Shown: piece after piece, positions 51,661-62,709 of the stretch | Position numbering within the stretch: the stretch's first letter is position 1 | Layout of the letters: each line of letters starts with the position of its first letter | The notes under the pieces: generated by a model | Databases searched by the model: none | What the model was told of the DNA's origin: nothing | The model's input: only the letters and a program-made list of their open reading frames with translations | From: Prosopocoilus inquinatus | Taxonomy: Eukaryota; Arthropoda; Insecta; Coleoptera; Lucanidae | DNA: 64,000 bases | Assembly (NCBI GenBank): GCA_036172665.1 | Contig: CM069875.1 | Coordinates: forward strand, 17,329,806 to 17,393,805 | Reading direction: 5' to 3' | Translations under genes and position numbers: made by a program

Positions 51661-54600
51661 AATGCGTGTTGTTTCGTTTAAAACTATTTCCAGCTTCAGC
51701 TGCGTCCGAGAACTTCCTATCTCACTTCAGAGTTACTGGAGCCCATCCAAACGTCAAATAACATGATAGATGAGTAAGGATCGATTACATACATCCCAGG
51801 AACAACGCTAATGCGTGTTGTTTCATTTAAAACTATTTCCAGCTTCTGCTGCGTCCGAAAATTTCGTGTCTCACATCAGAGTTACTGGAGTCCATCCAAA
51901 CGTCAAATAACATGATAGATAAGTAAGGATCGATTAGATACATCACAGGAACAAGACGAATACGTGTTGTTTCGTTCAAAACTATTTCCAGCTTCTGCTG
52001 CGTCCGAGAACTTTGTATCTCACATCAGAGTTACTGGAGTCCATTCAAACGTCAAATAACATGATAGATTAGTAAGGATCGATTAGATACATCACAGGAA
52101 CAACGCTAATACGTGTTGTTTCGTTTAAAACTATTTCCAGCTTCTGCTGCGTCCGAAAATTTCGTATCTCACATCAGAGATACTGGAGTCCATCCAAACG
52201 TCAAATAATATGATAGATGACTAAGGATCGATTAGATACATCACAGGAACAACGCTAATACGTGTTGTTTCGTTCAAAACTATTTCCAGCTTCTGCTGCG
52301 TCCGAGAACTTTGTATCTCACATCAGAGTTACTGGAGTCCATTCAAACGTCAAATAACATGATAGATGAGTAAGGGTCGATTAGTTACATCACAGGAACA
52401 ACGCTAATTCGTGTTGTTTCGTTCAAAACTATTTCCAGCTTCTGCTGCGTCCGAGAACTTTGTATCTCACATCAGAGTTACTGGAGGTCATCCAAACGTC
52501 AAATAACATGATAGATGAGTAAGGATCGATTAGATACATCACAGGAACAACGCTAATGCGTGTTGTTTCGTTTAAAACTATTTCCAGCTTCAGCTGCGTC
52601 CGAGAACTTCGTATCTCACTTCAGAGTTACTGGAGTCCATCCAAACGTCAAATAACATGATAGATGAGTAAGGATCGATTAGATACATCACAGGAACAAC
52701 GCTAATGCGTGTTGTTTCATTTAAAACTATTTCCAGCTTCTGCTGCGTCCGATAATTTCGTATCTCACATCAGAGTTACTGGAGTCCATCCAAACGTCAA
52801 ATAACATGTTAGATAAGTAAGGATCGTTTAGATACATCACAGGAACAACGCTAATGCGTGTTGTTTCGTTTAAAACTATTTCCAGCTTCTGCTGCGTCCG
52901 AAAACGTCGTATCTCACATCAGAGCTACTGGAGTCCATCGAAACGCCAAATAACATTATAGATGAGTAAGGATCGATTAGATACAGCACAGGAACAACGC
53001 TAATACGTGTTGTTTCGTTTAAAACTATTTCCAGCTCCTGCTGCGTCCAAAAACTTTGTATCTCACATCAGACTTACTGGAGTCCATCCAAACGTCAAAT
53101 AACATGTTAGATAAGTAAGGATCGTTTAGATAAATCACAGGAACAACGCTAATACGTGTTGTTTCGTTCAAAACTATTTCCAGCTTCTACTGCGTCCGAG
53201 AACTTTGTATCTCTCATCAGAGTTACTGGAGTCCGTCCAAACGTCAAATAACATGATAGATGAGTAAGGATCGATTAGTTACATCACAGGAACAACGCTA
53301 ATATGTGTTGTTTCGTTTAAAACTATTTCCAGCTCCTGCTGCGTCCAAAAACTTCGTATCTCACATCGGAGTTACTAGAGTCCATCGAAACGTCAAATAA
53401 CATGATAGATGAGTAAGGATCGATTAGATACATCACAGGAACAACGCTAAAGCGTGTTGTTTCATTTAAAACTATTTCCAGCTTCTGCTGCGTCCGAAAA
53501 CGTCGTATCTCACATCAGAGTTACTGGAGTCCATCGAAACGCCAAATAACATGTTAGATAAGTAAGGATCGTTTAGATAAATCACAGGAACAACGCTAAT
53601 ACGTGTTGTTTCGTTCAAAACTATTTCCAGCTTCTACTGCGTCCGAGAACTTTGTATCTCTCATCAGAGTTACTGGAGTCCGTCCAAACGTCAAATAACA
53701 TGATAGATGAGTAAGGATCGATTAGATACATCACAGGAACAACGCTAATGCGTGTTGTTTCGTTTAAAACTATTTCCAGCTTCTGCTGCGTCCGAAAATT
53801 TCGTATCTCACATCAAAGTTACTGGAGTCCATCGAAACGCCAAATAACATGATAGATGAATAAGGATCGATTAGATACATCACAGGAACAACGCTAATGC
53901 GTGTTGTTTCGTTTAAAACTATTTCCAGCTTCAGCTGCGTCCGAGAAATTCGTACCTCACTTCAGAGTTACTGGAGCCCATCCAAACGTCAAATAACATG
54001 ATAGATGAGTAAGGATCGATTACATATATCACAGGAACAACGCTAATGCGTGTTGCTTCATGTAATACTATTTCCAGCTCCTGCTGCGTCCGATAATTTC
54101 GTATCTCACATCAGAGTTACTGGAGTCCATTCAAACGTCAAATAACATGATAGATGAGTAAGGATCGATTAGATACATCACAGGAACAACGCTAATGCGT
54201 GTTGTTTCATTTAAAACTATTTCCAGCTTCAGCTGCGTCCGATAATTTCGTATCTCACATCAGAGTTACTGGAGCCCATCCAAACGTCAAATAACATGAT
54301 AGATGAGTAAGGATCGATTACATACATCCCAGGAACAACGCTAATGCGTGTTGTTTCATTTAAAACTATTTCCAGCTTCTGCTGCGTCCGAAAATTTCGT
54401 ATCTCACATCAGAGTTACTGGAGTCCATCCAAACGTCAAATAACATGATAGATAAGTAAGGATCGATTAGATACATCACAGGAACAAGACGAATACGTGT
54501 TGTTTCGTTCAAAACTATTTCCAGCTTCTGCTGCGTCCGAGAACTTTGTATCTCACATCAGAGTTACTGGAGTCCATTCAAACGTCAAATAACATGATAG

Positions 54601-57196
54601 ATGAGTAAGGATCGATTAGATACATCACAGGAACAACGCTGATGCGTGTTGTTTCATTTAAAACTATTTCCAGTTTCTGCTGCGTACGAAAATTTCGTAT
54701 CTCACATCAGAGTTACTGGAGTCCATCTAAACGTCAAACAACATGATAGATGAGTAAGGATCGATTAGATACATCACAGGAACAACGCTAATGCGTGTTG
54801 TTTCGTTTAAAACTATTTCCAGCTTCTGCTGCGTCCGAAAATTTCGTATCTCACATCAAAGTTACTGGAGTCCATCGAAATGCCAAATAACATGATAGAT
54901 GAGTAACGATCGATTAGATACATCACAGGAACAACGCTAATGCGTGTTGTTTCGTTTAAAACTATTTCCAGCTTCAGCTGCGTCCGAGAACTTCGTATCT
55001 CACTTCAGAGTTACTGGAGCCCATCCAAACGTCAAATAACATGATAGATGAGTAAGGATCGATTACATACATCCCAGGAACAACGCTAATGCGTGTTGTT
55101 TCATTTAAAACTATTTCCAGCTTCTGCTGCGTCCGAAAATTTCGTATCTCACATCAGAGTTACTGGAGTCCATCCAAACGTCAAATAACATGATAGATAA
55201 GTAAGGATCGATTAGATACATCACAGGAACAAGACGAATACGTGTTGTTTCGTTCAAAACTATTTAAAGCTTCTGCTGCGTCCGAGAACTTTGTATCTCA
55301 CATCAGAGTTACTGGAGTCCATTCAAACGTCAAATAACATGATAGATGAGTAAGGATCGATTAGATACATCACAGGAACAACGCTAATACGTGTTGTTTC
55401 GTTTAAAACTATTTCCAGCTTCTGCTGCGTCCGAAAATTTCGTATCTCACATCAGAGATACTGGAGTCCATCCAAACGTCAAATAACATGATAGATGACT
55501 AAGGATCGATTAGATACATCACAGGAACAACGCTAATACGTGTTGTTTCGTTCAAAACTATTTCCAGCTTCTGCTGCGTCCGAGAACTTTGTATCTCACA
55601 TCAGAGTTACTGGAGTCCATTCAAACGTCAAATAACATGATAGATGAGTAAGGGTCGATTAGTTACATCACAGGAACAACGCTAATACGTGTTGTTTCGT
55701 TCAAAACTATTTCCAGCTTCTGCTGCGTCCGAGAACTTTGTATCTCACATCAGAGTTACTGGAGGTCATCCAAACGTCAAATAACATGATAGATGAGTAA
55801 GGATCGATTAGATACATCACAGGAACAACGCTAATGCGTGTTGTTTCGTTTAAAACTATTTCCAGCTTCAGCTGCGTCCGAGAACTTCGTATCTCACTTC
55901 AGAGTTACTGGAGTCCATCCAAACGTCAAATAACATGATAGATGAGTAAGGATCGATTAGATACATCACAGGAACAACGCTAATGCGTGTTGCTTCATTT
56001 AAAACTATTTCCAGCTTCTGCTGCGTCCGATAATTTCGTATCTCACATCAGAGTTACTGGAGTCCATTCAAACGTCAAATAACATGATAGATGAGTAAGG
56101 ATCGATTAGATACATCACAGGAACAAGGCTAATACGTGTTGTTTCGTTTAAAACTATTTCCAGCATCAGCTGCGTCCGAAAACGTCGTATCTCACATCAA
56201 AGTTACTGGAGTCCATCCAAACATCAAATAACATGTTAGATAAGTAAGGATCGATTAGATACATCACAGGAACAACGCTAATACGTGTTGTTTCGTTTAA
56301 AACTATTTCCAGCTCCTGCTGCGTCCAAAAACTTTGTATCTCACATCAGACTTACTGGAGTCCATCCAAACGTCAAATAACATGTTAGATAAGTAAGGAT
56401 CGATTAGATACATCACAGGAACAACGCTAATGCGTGTTGTTTCATTTAAAACTATTTCCAGCTTCTGCTGCGTCCGATAATTTCGTATCTCACATCAGAG
56501 TTACTAGAGTCCATCGAAACGTCAAATAACATGATAGATGAGTAAGGATCGATTACATATATCACAGGAACAACGCTAATGCGTGTTGTTTCATTTAAAA
56601 CTATTTCCAGCTTCTGCTGCGTCCGAAAATTTCGAATCTCACATCAGAGTTACTGGAGTCCATCGAAACGTCAAATAACATAGTAGATAAGTAAGGATCG
56701 ATTAGATACAGCACAGGAACAACGCTAATACGTGTTGTTTCGTTTAAAACTATTTCCAGCTCCTGCTGCGTCCAAAAACTTTGTATCTCACATCAGACTT
56801 ACTGGAGTCCATCCAAACGTCAAATAACATGTTAGATAAGTAAGGATCGTTTAGATAGATCACAGGAACAACGCTAATACGTGTTGTTTCGTTCAAAACT
56901 ATTTCCAGCTTCTACTGCGTCCGAGAACTTTGTATCTCTCATCAGAGTTACTGGAGTCCGTCCAAACGTCAAATAACATGATAGATGAGTAAGGATCGAT
57001 TAGTTACATCACAGGAACAACGCTAATATGTGTTGTTTCGTTTAAAACTATTTCCAGCTGCTGCTGCGTCCGAAAATTTCGTATCTCACATTAGAGTTAC
57101 TGGAGTCCATCGAAACGTCAAATAACATAGTAGCTAAGTAAGGATCGATTAGATACATCACAGGAACAACGCTAATACGTGTTGTTTCGTTCAAAA

Positions 57197-60100
57197 CTAT
57201 TTCCAGCTCCTGCTGCGTCAAAAAACTTCGTATCTCACATCGGAGTTACTAGAGTCCATCGAAATGTCAAATAACATGATAGATGAGTAAGGATCGATTA
57301 GATACATCACAGGAACAACGCTAATGCGTGTTGTTTCGTTTAAAACTATTTCCAGCTTCAGCTGCGTCCGAGAACTTCGTATCACACTTCAGAGTTACTG
57401 ATGGTCATCCAAACGTCAAATAACATGATAGATGAGTAAGGATCGATTAGATACATCACAGGAACAACGCTAATGCGTGTTGTTAAGTTTAAAACTATTT
57501 CCAGCTTCAGCTGCGTCCGAGAACTTCGTATCTCACTTCAGAGTTACTGGAGTCCATCCAAACGTCAAGTAACATGATAGATGAGTAAGGATCGATTAGA
57601 TACATCACAGGAACAACGCTAATGCGTGTTGTTTCATTTAAAACTATTTCCAGCTTCTGCTGCGTCCGATAATTTCGTATCTCACATCAGAGTTACTGGA
57701 GTCCATCCAAACGTCAAATAACATGATAGATAAGTAAGGATCGATTAGATACATCACAAGAACAAGACGAATACGTGTTGTTTCGTTCAAAACTATTTCC
57801 AGCTTCTGCTGCGTCCGAGAACTTTGTATCTCACATCAGAGTTACTGGAGTCCATTCAAGCGTCAAATAACATGATAGATGAGTAAGGATCGATTAGATA
57901 CATCACAGGAACAAGACGAATACGTGTTGTTTCGTTCAAAACTATTTCCAGCTTCTGCTGGGTCCGAGAACTTTGTATCTCACATCAGAGTTACTGGAGT
58001 CCATTCAAACGTCAAATAACATGATAGATGAGTAAGGATCGATTAGATACATCACAGGAACAAGGCTAATACGTGTTGTTTCGTTTAAAACTATTTCCAG
58101 CATCAGCTGCGTCCGAAAACGTCGTATCTCACATCAAAGTTACTGGAGTCCATCCAAACATCAAATAACATGTTAGATAAGTAAGGATCGATTAGACACA
58201 TCACAGGAACAACGCTAATACGTGTTGTTTAGTTTAAAATTAATTCCAGCTCCTGCTGCGTCCAAAAACTTCGTATCTCAAATCAGAGTTACTAGAGTCC
58301 ATCGAAACGTCAAATAACATGATAGATGAGTAAGGATCGATTAGATACATCACAGGAACAACGCTAATGCGTGTTGTTTCATTTAAAACTATTTCCAGCT
58401 TCTGCTGCGTCCGGTAATTTCGTATCTCACATCAGAGTTACTGGAGGTCATCCAAACGTCAAATAACATGATAGATGGGTAAGGATCGATTAGATACATC
58501 ACAGGAACAACGCTAATGCGTGTTGTTTCGTTTAAAACTATTTCCAGCTTCAGCTGCGTCCGAGAACTTCGTATCTCACTTCAGAGTTACTGGAGTCCAT
58601 CCAAACGTCAAATAACATGATAGATGAGTAAGGATCGATTAGATACATCACAGGAACAACGCTAATGCGTGTTGTTTCATTTAAAACTATTTCCAGCTTC
58701 TGCTGCGTCCGATAATTTCGTATCTCACATCAGAGTTACTGGAGTCCATCCAAACGTCAAATAACATGTTAGATAAGTAAGGATCGATTAGATACATCAC
58801 AGGAACAACGCTAATACGTGTTGTTTCGTTCAAAACTATTTCCAGCTTCTACTGCGTCCGAGAACTTTGTATCTCTCATCAGAGTTACTGGAGTCCGTCC
58901 AAACGTCAAATAACATGATAGATGAGTAAGGATCGATTAGATACATCACAGGAACAACGCTAATGCGTGTTGTTTCATTTAAAACTATTTCCAGCTCCTG
59001 CTGCGTCCAAAAGCTTTGTATCTCACATCAGACTTACTGGAGTCCATCCAAACGTCAAATAACATGTTAGATAAGTAAGGATCGATTAGATACATCACAG
59101 GAACAACGCTAATGCGTGTTGTTTCATTTAAAACTATTTCCAGCTTCTGCTGCGTCCGATAATTTCGTATCTCACATCAGAGTTACTGGAGTCCATCCAA
59201 ACGTCAAATAACATTATAGATGAGTAAGGATCGATTAGATACAGCACAGGAACAACGCTAATACGTGTTGTTTCGTTTAAAACTATTTCCAGCTCCTGCT
59301 GCGTCCAAAAACTTTGTATCTCACATCAGACTTACTGGAGTCCATCCAAACGTCAAATAACATGTTAGATAAGTAAGGATCGTTTAGATAAATCACAGGA
59401 ACAACGCTAATACGTGTTGTTTCGTTCAAAACTATTTCCAGCTTCTACTGCGTCCGAGAACTTTGTATCTCTCATCAGAGTTACTGGAGTCCGTCCAAAC
59501 GTCAAATAACATGATAGATGAGTAAGGATCGATTAGTTACATCACAGGAACAACGCTAATATGTGTTGTTTCGTTTAAAACTATTTCCAGCTCCTGCTGC
59601 GTCCAAAAACTTCGTATCTCACATCGGAGTTACTAGAGTCCATCGAAACTTCAAATAACATGATAGATGAGTAAGGATCGATTACATATATCACAGGAAC
59701 AACGCTAATGCGTGTTGTTTCATTTAAAACTATTTCCAGCTTCTGCTGCGTCCGAAAATTTCGAATCTCACATCAGAGTTACTGGAGTCCATCGAAACGT
59801 CAAATAACATAGTAGATAAGTAAGGATCGATTAGATACAGCACAGGAACAACGCTAATACGTGTTGTTTCGTTTAAAACTATTTCCAGCTCCTGCTGCGT
59901 CCAAAAACTTTGTATCTCACATCAGACTTACTGGAGTCCATCCAAACGTCAAATAACATGTTAGATAAGTAAGGATCGTTTAGATACATCACAGGAACAA
60001 CGCTAATACGTGTTGTTTCGTTCAAAACTATTTCCAGCTTCTACTGCGTCCGAGAACTTTGTATCTCTCATCAGAGTTACTGGAGTCCGTCCAAACGTCA

Positions 60101-60325
60101 AATAACATGATAGATGAGTAAGGATCGATTAGTTACATCACAGGAACAACGCTAATATGTGTTGTTTCGTTTAAAACTATTTCCAGCTGCTGCTGCGTCC
60201 GAAAATTTCGTATCTCACATTAGAGTTACTGGAGTCCATCGAAACGTCAAATAACATAGTAGCTAAGTAAGGATCGATTAGATACATCACAGGAACAACG
60301 CTAATACGTGTTGTTTCGTTCAAAA
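57197..60325. repeat. B' HOR interval, 3,129 bp (21 monomers)
   Basis: Counterpart of 21,360-24,488. Its landmark dimer reads GCGTCAAAAAAC instead of GCGTCCAAAAAC near 57,217, which puts a stop in the minus-strand frame that is open in the other copies. It contains AAGCTT at 59,011 and a fused monomer near 59,210 (CATCC joined to CATTATAG). Confidence 0.8.
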
Positions 60326-62709
60326 CTATTTCCAGCTCCTGCTGCGTCCAAAAACTTCGTATCTCACATCGGAGTTACTAGAGTCCATCGAAATGTCAAA
60401 TAACATGATAGATGAGTAAGGATCGATTAGATACATCACAGGAACAACGCTAATGCGTGTTGTTTCGTTTAAAACTATTTCCAGCTTCAGCTGCGTCCGA
60501 GAACTTCGTATCACACTTCAGAGTTACTGGAGGTCATCCAAACGTCAAATAACATGATAGATGAGTAAGGATCGATTAGATACATCACAGGAACAACGCT
60601 AATGCGTGTTGTTTCGTTTAAAACTATTTCCAGCTTCAGCTGCGTCCGAGAACTTCGTATCTCACTTCAGAGTTACTGGAGTCCATCCAAACGTCAAGTA
60701 ACATGATAGATGAGTAAGGATCGATTAGATACATCACAGGAACAACGCTAATGCGTGTTGTTTCATTTAAAACTATTTCCAGCTTCTGCTGCGTCCGATA
60801 ATTTCGTATCTCACATCAGAGTTACTGGAGTCCATCCAAACGTCAAATAACATGATAGATAAGTAAGGATCGATTAGATACATCACAAGAACAAGACGAA
60901 TACGTGTTGTTTCGTTCAAAACTATTTCCAGCTTCTGCTGCGTCCGAGAACTTTGTATCTCACATCAGAGTTACTGGAGTCCATTCAAGCGTCAAATAAC
61001 ATGATAGATGAGTAAGGATCGATTAGATACATCACAGGAACAAGGCTAATACGTGTTGTTTCGTTTAAAACTATTTCCAGCATCAGCTGCGTCCGAAAAC
61101 GTCGTATCTCACATCAAAGTTACTGGAGTCCATCCAAACATCAAATAACATGTTAGATAAGTAAGGATCGATTAGATACATCACAGGAACAAGGCTAATA
61201 CGTGTTGTTTCGTTTAAAACTATTTCCAGCATCAGCTGCGTCCGAAAACGTCGTATCTCACATCAAAGTTACTGGAGTCCATCCAAACATCAAATAACAT
61301 GTTAGATAAGTAAGGATCGATTAGATACATCACAGGAACAACGCTAATACGTGTTGTTTCGTTTAAAATTAATTCCAGCTCCTGCTGCGTCCAAAAACTT
61401 CGTATCTCACATCAGAGTTACTGGAGTCCATCCAAACGTCAAATAACATGTTAGATAAGTAAGGATCGTTTAGATACATCACAGGAACAACGCTAATGCG
61501 TGTTGTTTCGTTTAAAACTATTTCCAGCTTCTGCTGCGTCCGAAAACGTCGTATCTCACATCAGAGCTACTGGAGTCCATCGAAACGCCAAATAACATTA
61601 TAGATGAGTAAGGATCGATTAGATACAGCACAGGAACAACGCTAATGCGTGTTGTTTCATTTAAAACTATTTCCAGCTTCTGCTGCGTCCGATAATTTCG
61701 TATCTCACATCAGACTTACTGGAGTCCATCCAAACGTCAAATAACATGTTAGATAAGTAAGGATCGTTTAGATAAATCACAGGAACAACGCTAATACGTG
61801 TTGTTTCGTTCAAAACTATTTCCAGCTTCTACTGCGTCCGAGAACTTTGTATCTCTCATCAGAGTTACTGGAGTCCGTCCAAACGTCAAATAACATGATA
61901 GATGAGTAAGGATCGATTAGTTACATCACAGGAACAACGCTAATATGTGTTGTTTCGTTTAAAACTATTTCCAGCTCCTGCTGCGTCCAAAAACTTCGTA
62001 TCTCACATCGGAGTTACTAGAGTCCATCGAAACGTCAAATAACATGATAGATGAGTAAGGATCGATTACATATATCACAGGAACAACGCTAATGCGTGTT
62101 GTTTCATTTAAAACTATTTCCAGCTTCTGCTGCGTCCGAAAATTTCGAATCTCACATCAGAGTTACTGGAGTCCATCGAAACGTCAAATAACATAGTAGA
62201 TAAGTAAGGATCGATTAGATACAGCACAGGAACAACGCTAATACGTGTTGTTTCGTTTAAAACTATTTCCAGCTCCTGCTGCGTCCAAAAACTTTGTATC
62301 TCACATCAGACTTACTGGAGTCCATCCAAACGTCAAATAACATGTTAGATAAGTAAGGATCGTTTAGATACATCACAGGAACAACGCTAATACGTGTTGT
62401 TTCGTTCAAAACTATTTCCAGCTTCTACTGCGTCCGAGAACTTTGTATCTCTCATCAGAGTTACTGGAGTCCGTCCAAACGTCAAATAACATGATAGATG
62501 AGTAAGGATCGATTAGTTACATCACAGGAACAACGCTAATATGTGTTGTTTCGTTTAAAACTATTTCCAGCTGCTGCTGCGTCCGAAAATTTCGTATCTC
62601 ACATTAGAGTTACTGGAGTCCATCTAAACGTCAAATAACATAGTAGCTAAGTAAGGATCGATTAGATACATCACAGGAACAACGCTAATACGTGTTGTTT
62701 CGTTCAAAA
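60326..62709. repeat. B' HOR interval, 2,384 bp (16 monomers)
   Basis: Counterpart of 24,489-26,872 at offset 35,837, including the duplicated AAGGCT monomer at 61,042-61,339. That doublet therefore predates the B/B' duplication. Confidence 0.82.
61042..61339. repeat. Single-monomer tandem duplication in B'
   Basis: Copy of the doublet at 25,205. It lacks the two private changes of the B copy (ATCAATTAG and CATATTAG), so those arose in B after the copies separated. Confidence 0.8.

Larger units (their letters stand above)
39481..54976. repeat. Domain M: HOR family marked by GCCCATCC monomers
   Basis: Its landmark monomer carries GAGCCCATCC and usually TACATACATCCCAGG. GCCCAT occurs at 40,566, 44,142, 45,781, 49,506, 51,741 and 54,274, with spacings of 24, 11, 25, 15 and 17 monomers; the next, at 55,019, is already in B'. 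Other M landmarks are GAGAAATTCGTACC (43,221, 47,393, 50,969, 53,949; spacings 28, 24, 20) and GTAACGATCGATT, which creates a PvuI site. No insertion of other DNA. Confidence 0.8.
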
